From: Hymenobacter psoromatis
GTDB lineage: Bacteria; Bacteroidota; Bacteroidia; Cytophagales; Hymenobacteraceae
Direction: 5' to 3'
NCBI GenBank assembly: GCA_001596155.1
Contig: CP014771.1
Location: 1,364,001 to 1,428,000 of the forward strand
DNA: 64,000 bases
Shown: positions 18,378 to 29,204 of the stretch, in pieces
Numbering within the stretch: the stretch's first letter is position 1
How the letters are laid out: every line of letters begins with the position of its first letter
Notes under the pieces: model-generated
Database searches by the model: none
Seen by the model: only the letters and a program-made list of their open reading frames with translations
What the model was told of the DNA's origin: nothing
Program-made: the position numbers and the translations under genes

Positions 18378-19046
18378 ATGCATCCCGAAACTGCTACTTA
18401 CCACGTTTTGTATCCGCGCCGCTACCGCCGGTCGGGGCGGGCCAAAGCCCTGGCGCACCTGGTGCCGGCCGTGCTGCTGGTCAGCGGTCTGCTGCCGCTT
18501 CTGATGGGGCAGGAGCCGCTGACCGCTTTCCTGCTCCTGGAGGTGCTGATTGGGGCTTGCTACCTGGCCCTGATGGCGCGTGAGCTACGGCACCTGCGGC
18601 ACCCTACCCCCCACCACGAGCGGGTAGCCTTGCTGGAGCTGGCCGCCGCCGGCATTCTGGGGCTGGAGGGCTACCACATCTGGCAGCGCCACCATGCCCA
18701 CAACCTGGCGGCGGGCACCCATACGTTCCACGTATTGCCGTGGCTGTATATGGGGGTAGCCCTGGTTTTTGTAGGCTTGGCTTTCGGAATGAGACAGCTG
18801 CTGGAACGGCGCTTCCTGGACCTGCACGCCGACGGATTCGCGGGCCGTCTCCAATTGCTGGGCGCGCCGTTCAGCTACCGCTGGGCCGACGTGCGCGCCG
18901 TGGAGCCGGCCGACCCCGCGCGGGCGCTGGTTTGGGCCACCGGCGACCAGCCCGCCCGCCCGCTGGCTTTCGGCCACCTGCTGGACGGGCCGGCCTGGCG
19001 CGACCGGCTGGTGGCGCACGCGCAGGCTCACCTGCCCTCTTTGTAA
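18378..19046 (+). CDS. Hypothetical membrane protein
   Basis: 222 residues. Four hydrophobic segments are seen (about residues 26-45, 49-66, 83-98 and 118-137) followed by a soluble C-terminal part of about 80 residues with alternating strands (GFAGRLQLLGAPFSYRWADVRAV), reminiscent of a small PH-like fold. No family recognised. The upstream gene is the M61 peptidase, and a strong terminator follows. Confidence 0.65.
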   Translation: MHPETATYHVLYPRRYRRSGRAKALAHLVPAVLLVSGLLPLLMGQEPLTAFLLLEVLIGACYLALMARELRHLRHPTPHHERVALLELAAAGILGLEGYHIWQRHHAHNLAAGTHTFHVLPWLYMGVALVFVGLAFGMRQLLERRFLDLHADGFAGRLQLLGAPFSYRWADVRAVEPADPARALVWATGDQPARPLAFGHLLDGPAWRDRLVAHAQAHLPSL

Positions 19047-19051
19047 GAAAC

Positions 19052-19090
19052 AAAAAAGTCCTGCCCGACGAATCGGGCAGGACTTTTTTT
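19052..19090. terminator. Bidirectional intrinsic terminator
   Basis: AAAAAAGTCCTGCCCG, six-base loop, CGGGCAGGACTTTTTTT. It separates the convergent membrane-protein and BI-1 genes. Confidence 0.9.
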
Positions 19091-19115
19091 TATGCTTGAT
19101 TTTCAGCTCCCTACC

Positions 19116-19850
19116 CTAGCGGCGGCGGCCGAAGAAGCGCAGCAGGAACAAAAACAGGTTCACGAAGTCAAGGTACAGGGTGAGCGCGCCCAGGATGGCG
19201 GCTTTGTCGTGCGTCTCTTCGCCCTCCGTTACGCCCAGGAAGGCTAGCTGCTTGAGCTTCTGGGTGTCGTAGGCGGCTAATGCGGTGAAGAGAATAACGC
19301 CGACAAATGACACGAGCAGGTTAAGGGTAGAGTTACCCCAGAACATATTGACTATCATGGCGATTACCAAGCCGATGATAGCCATGCTCAGCAGCTTGCC
19401 CCAGCCCGAGAGGTCGGCCTTGGTGAAGTAACCGAACGCGCTCATCACCCCAAACATGAGGGAGGCAATAAAAAACGTGGATGCGATGGAATCAAGCTTA
19501 TAAACTAGAAATATGACGCTCATCGTGAGGCCGTTAAGTAAGGCGTAACCAATGAATGCGGCTTGCGCCTGCGCCCGGCTCCACTTAAAAATGCGGGCCG
19601 ATAGAAACCCGACTACTACCAATTCGGCAACGATGAGGCCAAAGAACACGAAGCGGCTGCCAAAGATGAAGTCCTTCAGCGTGGGCGAGGCGGCGGCAAA
19701 CATGGCTACCCCCCCGGTGAGGCCCAGGCCGGCGGCCATCCAGCCATAAACCTGCGCAAAAAACTGCCCCTGAATGCGGGCGGCATCTTCGGCCGAGAGT
19801 TGATGGGCAAGGGACCGGTCGGGACCGGATGAAAACTGATTATCGCTCAT
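19116..19850 (-). CDS. Bax inhibitor-1/YccA family membrane protein
   Basis: 244 residues with about seven membrane segments and the conserved C-terminal AAYDTQKLKQL, whose aspartates form the pH-sensing pair of BI-1 proteins. Bacterial members behave as pH-dependent calcium leak channels or as FtsH-associated factors (YccA); which applies here is unknown. The N-terminal 28 residues are soluble. Monocistronic, with its promoter region shared with the divergent MBL hydrolase gene. Confidence 0.92.
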   Translation of the reverse strand: MSDNQFSSGPDRSLAHQLSAEDAARIQGQFFAQVYGWMAAGLGLTGGVAMFAAASPTLKDFIFGSRFVFFGLIVAELVVVGFLSARIFKWSRAQAQAAFIGYALLNGLTMSVIFLVYKLDSIASTFFIASLMFGVMSAFGYFTKADLSGWGKLLSMAIIGLVIAMIVNMFWGNSTLNLLVSFVGVILFTALAAYDTQKLKQLAFLGVTEGEETHDKAAILGALTLYLDFVNLFLFLLRFFGRRR

Positions 19851-19971
19851 GGAAAAAAGGTGCTTAACGGGATGACGAACGTTGTGCCTGGCAACTTACG
19901 AACTTTGGCCGACAACGTCGGTAGTATAACAACTTTGCGGCCTATTTAAGTTACTTGTTTTCCCTGCCTTT

Positions 19972-20985
19972 ATGTCCGCTCCCGTTCACTACCGCCGCAA
20001 TGAAGCGTTGCGTACCATTCGCCCCGGCTACGCTGGCAACAAGCTCATCGGTACCGAATTTTGCAACGGCAATGCCCTGTTTGAGCCCCAGATGAGCACC
20101 GTGCTGCGCTGGCAGCTCACGACCAACCCGCAGAAGGAGGAAAAAAAGCGCGATACCTGGACGCCCGCCGTAGTGCCCTGCGACGAGGCCTTTTTTTCGA
20201 CCGACGATATGCTGGTGTGGTTGGGACACGCGTGCTTTTTGCTGCGCATCCAGGGCGTGAGCCTGCTGTTTGACCCCGTGCTGTTCTCATCATTGGGCCT
20301 GCGCCGCCGCCACCCCCTACCCTGCCGCCCCGAGGACGTGCGCAATATTGACTACCTGCTACTCTCGCACGCGCACCGCGACCACCTGGATGAGCAGTCT
20401 ATCAAGCTATTGGCTCGGCAAAACCCGCGGATGAAAGTGCTTTCGTCGCTGGGCATGGCGGGGCTGCTGCGCGGCATTGCGCCGGGCCTGCCCGTGCAGG
20501 AAGCCGGCTGGTGGCAGCAGTACGACCTGGGGCCGGACGCGCCGTTTGAAATTTACTACCTGCCCGCCAGCCACTGGAGCCGCCGCGGACTATTTGACCT
20601 GAATAAAATTCTGTGGGGCAGCTTTTTGATTAAAACTGCTGACCGGCTTATCTACTTCGCGGGCGACACGAGCTACGCCGACCACTTCGAGCAAATTGAG
20701 CAGACGTTTGGTCCGATTGATATCGTGTTGATGCCCATTGGGGCTTACAAGCCGGCTTTTATGATGAGCAAGAGCCATGTGAACCCTCACGAGGCAGCCA
20801 AGGCGGCTAACGTGCTGCGCGCCGGTCACGTGGTGCCCATGCACTACGGTACCTTCGACCTGAGCGACGAGCCGGCTTCCGAGCCGCTGCGCCTGCTCAC
20901 GGAGGTGGCGGCCGGCGGCCTGCTGCGCGGCACGCTGCACGCGCCCGCCGTGGGCGAAATCATGCGCTGGCCGGCCTGGGAGTGA
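19972..20985 (+). CDS. MBL-fold metallo-hydrolase
   Basis: 337 residues with the metallo-beta-lactamase metal motif SHAHRDHLD (H133, H135, D137, H138) and the later ligands in PASHWSRR, FAGDTSY and VVPMHYGTF. The order and sequence around them (LVWLGHACFLLRIQGVSLLFDP) are those of the UlaG / NAPE-phospholipase D-like branch, so a phosphoester or lactone substrate is likely. The protein has no signal peptide and should be cytoplasmic. Downstream is an unusual G-rich then C-rich intergenic stretch. Confidence 0.88.
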   Translation: MSAPVHYRRNEALRTIRPGYAGNKLIGTEFCNGNALFEPQMSTVLRWQLTTNPQKEEKKRDTWTPAVVPCDEAFFSTDDMLVWLGHACFLLRIQGVSLLFDPVLFSSLGLRRRHPLPCRPEDVRNIDYLLLSHAHRDHLDEQSIKLLARQNPRMKVLSSLGMAGLLRGIAPGLPVQEAGWWQQYDLGPDAPFEIYYLPASHWSRRGLFDLNKILWGSFLIKTADRLIYFAGDTSYADHFEQIEQTFGPIDIVLMPIGAYKPAFMMSKSHVNPHEAAKAANVLRAGHVVPMHYGTFDLSDEPASEPLRLLTEVAAGGLLRGTLHAPAVGEIMRWPAWE

Positions 20986-20989
20986 GTTT

Positions 20990-21128
20990 TTAGGGTAGGA
21001 GGGTAAGAGGGCGTGGGGTAAGACAATGTGGGTTAGGAGGATGTGGGGGTAGGAGGGTAGGAGGTATTCTAGCGACCTTTGCCTTCCTACCCTCTTGCCC
21101 CTACACCCTCCTACCCCCCTACCCTGCT
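20990..21128. repeat. G-rich then C-rich repeat tract (GGGTAGGAG words)
   Basis: The plus strand carries several tandem-like G-rich words (GGGTAGGAGGGTAAGAGGG, GGGGTAAGA, GGGGGTAGGAGGGTAGGAG), then, after a short centre with CGACCTTTGCC, the reverse complements (CCTACCCTCTTGCCCC, CCCTCCTACCCCCCTACCC). The halves can pair, and each strand could form G-quadruplexes. It ends just before the SSS symporter start. Confidence 0.7.
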
Positions 21129-21131
21129 TGC

Positions 21132-22634
21132 ATGTCGCCTACCCTTATCCTGAGCCTGGTTGCGGGCTACTTCGTTGTTCTCATCATCATCGCGCTGCTC
21201 ACCTCGCGCGGGGCCACGAGCGAAAGCTTCTTCGTGGCCAACCGCAATGCGCCGTGGTACATGGTGGCGTTTGCGATGATTGGGACTTCGCTCTCGGGCG
21301 TCACGTTCATCTCGGTGCCGGGCAACGTGTATAGCAAAAGCTGGAGCTATCTGGCTGTGGCATTGGGCTTTGTGGCGGGCTACCTGGTCATTGGCACGGT
21401 GCTCCTACCCCTCTACTACCGGCTGAGGCTGGTGAGCATCTACTCCTACCTGGAGCAGCGCTTTGGCTACTGGAGCTACAAGACGGGCGCGCTGTTTTTC
21501 CTGATTTCGCGCTCGCTGGGCTCGGCGCTGCGGCTGTACCTGGTGGCGGGCGTGTTGCAGCTAGCGGTGTTCGACTCGATGGGCGTGCCGTTCTACGTCA
21601 CGGTGATGGTCAGCGTCTTCTTCATTTATCTCTACACGTTTAAGGGAGGGCTCAAGACCATCCTCTGGACCGACACTTTCCAGACGCTGGCCATGCTGAG
21701 CTGCGTGGCGCTGAGCATCTACTACATGGCCGATGAGCTGAACTACTCGTTCAAGCAGCTCATTTCGTCGGTGCGCGCGAGCCCGATGTCGCAGGTCTAT
21801 TTCTCTGATTTTCGGGACGATAAGTTTTTCTGGAAGCAGTTTGCCTCCGGCATGTTCATCACCATCGTGATGACGGGCCTCGACCAGGACCTGATGCAGA
21901 AAAACCTGAGCTGCCGCAGCCTCGGCGAGGCTCAGAAAAACCTGTTCTGGTTTACGCCGGTCATTGTGGGCGTCAACATTTTATTCCTCACGCTGGGCGT
22001 GCTGCTCTATCAATATGCCGCCGCCAAGGGCATTGACCTCGCCCACCTGCCGCAGTTGCTCAACGTGCGGGGCACGCTCGATACCGACAAGGTTTTCCCG
22101 TATCTGGCCACCACGCAGTTTTCGCTGGCGGCGGGCGTCATCTTTATTCTGGGCATTATCGCGGTTACGTATGCCTCGGCCGATTCGGCGCTTACGGCCC
22201 TCACGACGTCGTTTTGCGTCGATTTTTTGAATATCAAACAGTATTCCGAGGCGCGGCAAACGCGACTGCGGCAGCTCACGCACTTGGGCTGGTCGGTGGT
22301 ACTAGTGGTGATTATTCTCATCTTCCGCGCCCTCAACGAGGAGAGCCTCATTGATGCCGTGTATAAGGCGGCGGGCTTCACCTACGGGCCGCTGTTGGGC
22401 TTGTTTGCCTTCGGTATTTTCACCACGCGGCGGCTGCATGAGCGGCTCGTGCTGCCGGTGTGCGTGGCGGGGGTAGGGCTCACGCTGCTCATCGTGTCGC
22501 ACTCCGTGGAGTGGCTGAACGGCTACAAGTTTGGCTTTGAAATCCTGCTTCTTAACGGCGCGCTCATCTACCTGGGCCTACTCTTGATATCACGGCCCGC
22601 CGACCGAACCGAAGCGGCACCGATTTTGTCCTAA
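21132..22634 (+). CDS. Sodium:solute symporter (SSS family)
   Basis: 500 residues with 13-14 hydrophobic segments. Family signs are the first helix followed by SRGATSESFFVANRNAPWYMVAFAMIGTSLSGVTFISVPG, read here in two blocks, and the later GLDQDLMQKNLSC and TYASADSALTALTTSF segments that hold sodium-site residues. This is an inner-membrane sodium-coupled uptake system; the solute (sugar, amino acid, sialic acid or other) cannot be read. The preceding G/C-rich tract may form part of its leader. Confidence 0.9.
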   Translation: MSPTLILSLVAGYFVVLIIIALLTSRGATSESFFVANRNAPWYMVAFAMIGTSLSGVTFISVPGNVYSKSWSYLAVALGFVAGYLVIGTVLLPLYYRLRLVSIYSYLEQRFGYWSYKTGALFFLISRSLGSALRLYLVAGVLQLAVFDSMGVPFYVTVMVSVFFIYLYTFKGGLKTILWTDTFQTLAMLSCVALSIYYMADELNYSFKQLISSVRASPMSQVYFSDFRDDKFFWKQFASGMFITIVMTGLDQDLMQKNLSCRSLGEAQKNLFWFTPVIVGVNILFLTLGVLLYQYAAAKGIDLAHLPQLLNVRGTLDTDKVFPYLATTQFSLAAGVIFILGIIAVTYASADSALTALTTSFCVDFLNIKQYSEARQTRLRQLTHLGWSVVLVVIILIFRALNEESLIDAVYKAAGFTYGPLLGLFAFGIFTTRRLHERLVLPVCVAGVGLTLLIVSHSVEWLNGYKFGFEILLLNGALIYLGLLLISRPADRTEAAPILS

Positions 22635-22680
22635 TCCGTGGCAATGGCCGCCAGGTGGGCGGCGCTTGTTTTTTCGCTCT

Positions 22681-23187
22681 ATGCGCCTTTATATTCTCCT
22701 TTTAGCGCTGGCCGCGCCCCTGGCTGCCCTGGCTCAGGCCCGCCCTACCCCCCCCAAAGCGCCCGTAGTGCTCGCGCCCGGCAACATGCAGCTGCAAGCC
22801 GGCGGCGGTGCCGAAAATCGCCCCGACCACCCGCCCACCTTTCCCGGCGGCGCGGAAGCAATGGGTGAGTTTTTCAGCCAACACGTGCAGATTCCGGTGA
22901 AGGCCAAGCAGGCCCGCGTGACTGGCGACGTGCTGGTGACGGCCACCGTAGGCACCGACGGCAAGCTCATTAACCCCAAGATTGCCAAGGGCCTGACGCC
23001 CGAGTGCAACGCCGAGGCGCTGCGCGTGGTGCAGGCCCTACCCCCCTGGCAGCCTGCCACCCGGCGCGGCGTGCCGGTGCCCGTGCTGGTGCAGGTGCCC
23101 GTGCCGTTTAACAATGCGGGCGTCACCAAATTTGAGAACGACCGCAAAGTGCCCCGCTCAGCCAAAGACGCGCCGGGGCTGAATTAA
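22681..23187 (+). CDS. TonB C-terminal domain protein (periplasmic)
   Basis: 168 residues: signal peptide MRLYILLLALAAPLAALAQ, proline-rich linker, then a TonB C-terminal domain at about residues 55-145 (FPGGAEAMGEFFSQH, VTGDVLVTATVGTDGKLINPKI, ALPPWQPATRRGVPVPVLVQVPVPF). It lacks the N-terminal inner-membrane anchor of true energy-transducing TonB, so it may be a soluble relative of unknown partner. It lies downstream of the SSS gene in the same direction after 46 bases. Confidence 0.85.
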   Translation: MRLYILLLALAAPLAALAQARPTPPKAPVVLAPGNMQLQAGGGAENRPDHPPTFPGGAEAMGEFFSQHVQIPVKAKQARVTGDVLVTATVGTDGKLINPKIAKGLTPECNAEALRVVQALPPWQPATRRGVPVPVLVQVPVPFNNAGVTKFENDRKVPRSAKDAPGLN

Positions 23188-23195
23188 AGAAGTTA

Positions 23196-23222
23196 ACTCA
23201 GCTGAGTATGACGTTCTTTTCG
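23196..23222. repeat. Half site of palindromic family 1
   Basis: TCAGCTGAGTATGACGTTCTTTT resembles the right arm of the family 1 repeats (AAGCTCAGCATGACC... at 26800 and AATGACGTTCTTTT at 1921). No matching left arm is present, so it looks like a decayed remnant. Confidence 0.4.
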
Positions 23223-23312
23223 TGCATATTTAAGCGGACAACCCAAAGCAATTTGGTCTTATTCGCGTTTAGTAGATAAGTGGGCCGGCCCCTAGTCGGC
23301 CCCGATTGAATT

Positions 23313-25157
<1,845 letters not shown>

Positions 25158-25184
25158 TTATGCGCAAGATTATTAGTCTCGCTT

Positions 25185-25709
25185 ATGCAACCAATAATTA
25201 TTGCTGCTTCTCCGCTGACTTATACTGAGTATCGAAGGTTAAGCTTTGCTGATTTTCGTACTAGATACCCTTTTTATTACATCGGCCTACCTGCTTTTAC
25301 ACTCTTTATACTGCTGATTATCGTAGTAGTGGTTGCTGATGCAGGTATCGCCTCTGTAGAGTGGAAGGATTTACGCGCCACTACCCTGATGTTTGTAGTA
25401 GCGGTTATTATTTGGGTGGGTACATGGTATAGTCTGCGGCAGAATTACCGTAAGTCTAATATACTAAGAAATGGGACTGTTTACTACCTTAATGAACAGG
25501 GAATAATTCAAGAAGGAAGCCTTTCTGACTTGGTATTGTGGTCCAATATTGCAAGAACGGCAGTACAGTCTGGCCAATGGATTCTATTACGCCAGGCTTC
25601 TCCAACTTCAAAAGAAGTCTATTTCTTAAATGCGGCCGGCGTTATGCCCCCTGCTACTCGCGCCGAATTACTTGCTCTTTTAAAGAGCAAGCGTATTAAA
25701 CCTGTATAA
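25185..25709 (+). CDS. YcxB-like membrane protein
   Basis: 174 residues. Two hydrophobic segments (about 30-52 and 66-84), then a C-terminal soluble domain starting NGTVYYLNEQGIIQEGSLSDLVLWSNIART and ending with the KEVYFLNAAGVMPP segment, the pattern of the YcxB-like domain, whose function is unknown. The gene is more AT-rich than its neighbours and opens a low-GC stretch that runs to about 27000, which suggests recent acquisition. Confidence 0.65.
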   Translation: MQPIIIAASPLTYTEYRRLSFADFRTRYPFYYIGLPAFTLFILLIIVVVVADAGIASVEWKDLRATTLMFVVAVIIWVGTWYSLRQNYRKSNILRNGTVYYLNEQGIIQEGSLSDLVLWSNIARTAVQSGQWILLRQASPTSKEVYFLNAAGVMPPATRAELLALLKSKRIKPV

Positions 25710-25773
25710 CTAATAAATAGAGTTGCTAATAACTAACCAGCAGGATGTTACGTAAAAAAATTATTTTTCAGCT

Positions 25774-26668
25774 ATGGCATCCAGCATGTATCAAAATGCG
25801 CGCACGGACTGGCAATATAAAGCAGCAACTGGCTTATCACACGTAGAATTTGCGGCGCTCTACGAACGATTTGCGCCTTTATACAGTCCAAAAGCGCCCC
25901 CCCCGTTATGTCAAGCAAGTACAGCCCATTTTAACGGATAAAAAGAAGCATTATTCTTTATTTACATTATCTTAAAGCGTATCATACGTTGCAAAACATG
26001 GATACTTACTTCGGTATCTCGGATGTAGCAGCCAGCGCATACATAGAGCTATTAAAACCACTTCTGCAAGCAGCTTTGCACCAGCAGGAAACAGCCAACA
26101 AATTGTTAGCTAAAAACCAGGCAGCGGTTGATGCGCAATTCGCAGGCGTAACAGATTTAGTCATCGACATCACCGAAATATCTATTGAACGAGCTGTCAA
26201 TCAAGTAGTTTAGAAAGAGCATTACAGTGATAAAAAAAATTCCACACCCTAAAATGGCTCCTCGTTTGCACGTTAGACAAACGAATTTTATTTGTCAGTA
26301 ACGCGTATAGTGGGCATATACATGATTTCACTATTTTCAAAGATACTTTTGAAGGTCTTGATTTAAGTGCCTATCGTTTGCACGTGGATGCCGGGCTCAT
26401 GGGCATTAAAAAAGCAGTTAAGTTTCAGGCTATTTAGATACCATACAAAGCGAGCAAAAATAAGCCCTTAAATGAGTGGCAAAAACTGATTAATAAATTG
26501 TTTGCTCACGTAAGGATAGTCATTGAAAATGCAATTGCTAAGATAAAATCATTTTTTATTCTACGCATTGAGAACCGCACAAGGCAAAAGATAAAGTTCG
26601 CCAGTTCTTTCCAGCTTTGTGCCGCTCTAGCAAATTTTAAAATAATGATTTATCAATTAAGTCATTGA
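25774..26668 (+). pseudogene. Degenerate IS5-family (DDE) transposase
   Basis: No continuous reading frame, but translating piece by piece across frames gives a recognisable IS5-type protein. The N-terminal part starts MASSMYQNARTDWQYK and contains an early stop; then a block with YFGISDVAASAYIELLKPLL (helix-turn-helix-like) and DLVIDITE, holding the first catalytic D. After a frameshift near 26240 come HTLKW, HDFTIFKDTF, LHVDAGLMGI (second D), an internal TAG near 26437, then PYKASKNKPLNEWQK and VIENAIAKIK (catalytic E). At least two shifts and two stops show it is dead. Terminal inverted repeats could not be seen. The only intact open piece is 25989-26213. Confidence 0.85.
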
Positions 26669-26708
26669 TTATAAGTTATTAAGTATCCGTTGCTAATTAG
26701 TTTGCTAT

Positions 26709-26818
26709 AAAAGAACGTCATGCTGAGCTTGCCGAAGCATCTCTACCACGAGAATAATCTCAACGTTTAGAGTGAGTTACGCAGTAGAGATGCTTCGACA
26801 AGCTCAGCATGACCGTCT
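26709..26818. repeat. Long palindromic intergenic repeat, family 1, copy C (diverged)
   Basis: Arms AAAGAACGTCATGCTGAGC... and its complement at 26787-26818, with 36-base arms and a 40-base loop. The arm sequence differs from copies A and B (GCTGAGCTTGCCGAAGCATC against TTCCGAGCTTGCCGAGGAATC), so it represents a sub-family. Confidence 0.8.
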
Positions 26819-26850
26819 ACTTTAACATAAAGTATTTGCCAACGGGTACT

Positions 26851-26929
26851 TAGCAACTCTAATGTAATCGATTTAAAAGAGAAAGGTCAAGTAATCGGGA
26901 TTGAACTTAATGGCAACCCAGAATTATAA
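26851..26929 (+). pseudogene. C-terminal remnant resembling a DUF2283-like protein
   Basis: One frame reads NSNVIDLKEKGQVIGIELNG and then NPEL before a TAA at 26927-26929. The DxxGxVIGIE pattern is like small DUF2283 proteins. There is no start codon or upstream part, so it is at best a fragment that was cut by repeat or IS activity. Confidence 0.3.
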
Positions 26930-27012
26930 AATTCTTGTATTATCTTTTAAAGATAACAATCTGTTTCTCTAACATTGGGAGGACAGAGTGTAATGTGGAG
27001 GACCCCCAAGCT

Positions 27013-27194
27013 GGCGCGAGTTTAGGCGAAGCCGTAACTCGTGATTAACCTTGGCGTGGAGGCTGCGCCTCCACTGCCGCGAAGCGGCAAGGCGGAATTG
27101 CGCGCCAGTGTCGTTTTGCTTTCATCGTTCTGATGCGGGGCACAGTCTCGCCCGAAGGGTAGGCACGCGCTACGGCTGCGCCTAAACTCGCGCC
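27013..27194. repeat. Compound inverted repeat near the SEC-C gene
   Basis: GGCGCGAGTTTAGGCG at 27013-27028 is mirrored exactly at 27179-27194. Between lie further small palindromes (GTGGAGGCTGCGCCTCCAC, CTGCCGCGAAGCGGCAAG) and a second pair, CGCCCGAAGGGTAGGC near 27149 with its complement at 27192-27206. It ends just before the stop of the SEC-C gene. Confidence 0.6.
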
Positions 27195-27233
27195 TACCCT
27201 TCGGGCTCGGTTTTACCCCACCGCCCGCGTCTG

Positions 27234-28208
27234 TTAGGCCCCATGACATTTCTTGTATTTCTTACCGCTGCCGCAGGGGCACGGGTCGTTGCGGCCAATT
27301 TTGGGTTGTGCCGGCCGGGGCTTCGGGCGGGCCATGTCGCGCCGGGCCTGGGCGTATTTCGCCTCCTGCTGCGCCCGGCGCCGGGCGATGCCCACTGCGT
27401 CGGGGTGAAAAGCCGAGTAACTATCGGGGTCTTCGCGCAGCTCCTGGTAGCGGGTAAAGATGTCGGGGGTAGGCAGCTGCGGATACGACTCGGTGAAGTC
27501 CATATCGTTTTCCCCACCGCTGATGCTCTCATCTACAAAGCCCAGGCGGTGCAGTTCCCGCATCTCAGGCTCCAGCTCGCGCAGGCCCGCTTCCTGCACA
27601 TCGGCTAGCAGCATTGCCAGGTAGTCTTCCAGCTCGTAGCCATACATACCCGTATCGGCCGTAAAAAACTCCTTTGCCTGGTCGGCGTGCGTAATGATAT
27701 GGCGCAGGTATTGCTGCAAAAACGCGCTGATGGCGGGCCGTAGCTCGGGCTGCTCTCTGGCTAGCCGCGAAATAGCGCTGGAAACTACCAGCCGGTGCTT
27801 AAGAAGTAACGCCTTGTCTTCCAGCATGGCCAGCAGCTCGGGCAGGCGCGTTTGGGCGGCGTGGGCCAGTAGGTTCGGCACGTCCTCAAACAAATCATCC
27901 CCAAACCAGAATTCGGTGCTCTCCGAGTCGAGGCGCAGCAGGCGGCGGTACACGTCCAGGGCCTCGGGGGCCTGCAGCTCGTGCAGCAGGTAGAGGGCAT
28001 GCAAGAAGTGGTAATTTCCCAGCCAGTTATCGCCCAGCAGCTCATCGTTGAGGAAGCCGTCCAGCGTGGTGTCAGTTATCCTCAGCAGCTCGGGCACGGC
28101 CGTTTCCGGCCCCAGCGCCAGTAGCTCGCGCAGCACCGCATCGTCAATAAAATAGTCGCGCTCATAGAGTCGCTCGAACATCGGGTGGGCAAAAGTGGGT
28201 TGGGTCAT
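27234..28208 (-). CDS. SEC-C motif protein (DUF1186-like helical repeats)
   Basis: 324 residues. The C-terminal 20 residues hold a perfect SEC-C zinc motif, [17 protein letters not shown]. The rest is alpha-helical and acidic, with repeated helix pairs ([54 protein letters not shown]) like the HEAT-type DUF1186 region. SEC-C domains mediate zinc-dependent protein or ribosome contact, for example in SecA, but the role of this architecture is not known. Located beside the decayed IS and repeats, with no neighbour in the same direction. Confidence 0.85.
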   Translation of the reverse strand: MTQPTFAHPMFERLYERDYFIDDAVLRELLALGPETAVPELLRITDTTLDGFLNDELLGDNWLGNYHFLHALYLLHELQAPEALDVYRRLLRLDSESTEFWFGDDLFEDVPNLLAHAAQTRLPELLAMLEDKALLLKHRLVVSSAISRLAREQPELRPAISAFLQQYLRHIITHADQAKEFFTADTGMYGYELEDYLAMLLADVQEAGLRELEPEMRELHRLGFVDESISGGENDMDFTESYPQLPTPDIFTRYQELREDPDSYSAFHPDAVGIARRRAQQEAKYAQARRDMARPKPRPAQPKIGRNDPCPCGSGKKYKKCHGA

Positions 28209-29204
28209 TGGTAAAATCTGGTTTGGGGGAAGGGGGCCGGCGCGGCAGCGCGGGCAAATAGCAGTTGTGGAAGCTGGTACTGAAAAGCGGATGGCAACGA
28301 GTGCCTTAGCGGCGGGCCGCGTATCCCAGGCGCTAATTTAGGGGGTAGTCCAAACTGTTTACTTACCCTGACGGGAAGGCCCCACCTTCACGGCCGCGAG
28401 GCTAGCAAGCAGCAGCACCCAAACCAGGGCGTATTCAGGCATCACCCGTCGGCACTGACCAGCATGCGCGCCAGCAGCTTTTTGGGTGTTCTCAGCCCTG
28501 GCCACCCTGAAAAAAGCTGCTCGCCACTGCTTTTCTTCGCTGTCACACTGCCCAGGCGTAACAGCTTACCGCTACGGAGCGCAAAATCGGGACCTCGGTG
28601 CGGCAGCATCTGTCGCAGACCGCGCGGCTGCCGGAGCAGGTCGTCAACATCAACAGCGGCCTGCTCAGCGTTTTTGTAGCTCGCGTGTCCGCGTCATTAG
28701 GCTGGCCTCGACAAAGCACCTGCGTAACAGCAGCTAAGCAAGCAAAAGGTGAGCCGCACCGTGGCCAAAATCAGGGACAATAGCACGCCCGCGCGGGAAA
28801 TATACAGTGCGCCGATGGTGGAAGTGGCGGGGCGTATGGAGGCGCATCAGCGGGGTAGGGCGGCGCGCAAGCGGGGTGCCGGCGCTTTGCCCCTACCCCC
28901 CCACCCAGCGGCGAGGCGGCACTTTATCCGCGTTTATTTTAGTTTGCGCACTGCGAAACTCCGCAGTCTTTCCCCGCGAAACACTGCGCGAAATGTCCTT
29001 TGCTTAAGCCCTCAAAAATAATGGACACTAAGCAGGTTGGCCGGGGGTAGGGCCGTTGGCTGGCCGCGCGGGCGGCTCAACATTCACCCCGCCGGCGGGT
29101 TACGCTTGCAGTATTTCGGCCCGAAATACGTCATCTACCGAACGCCATACCAGCCTAACGGGTGGCTCCCGTCAGGCTGACTTTTTTCGCCCTACCCCCT
29201 ACCC
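28209..29204. other. Gene-poor kilobase with a possible M20-peptidase remnant
   Basis: No convincing gene. One frame at about 28571-28680 reads IGTSVRQHLSQTARLPEQ and then VVNINSGLLSVF, close to the VNINSGT motif at the N-terminus of M20-family carboxypeptidases, but the rest of such a gene is missing. The remaining short open frames (up to about 90 codons) are rich in Arg/Pro/Ala, as expected of chance frames in GC-rich DNA. The end carries the promoter region of the aldo/keto reductase. Confidence 0.35.

Noticed and set aside
28464..29021. Several 60-90-codon frames in the gene-poor kilobase
   Set aside because: Overlapping Arg/Pro/Ala-rich frames without start context or motifs; treated as chance, apart from the M20-like scrap.
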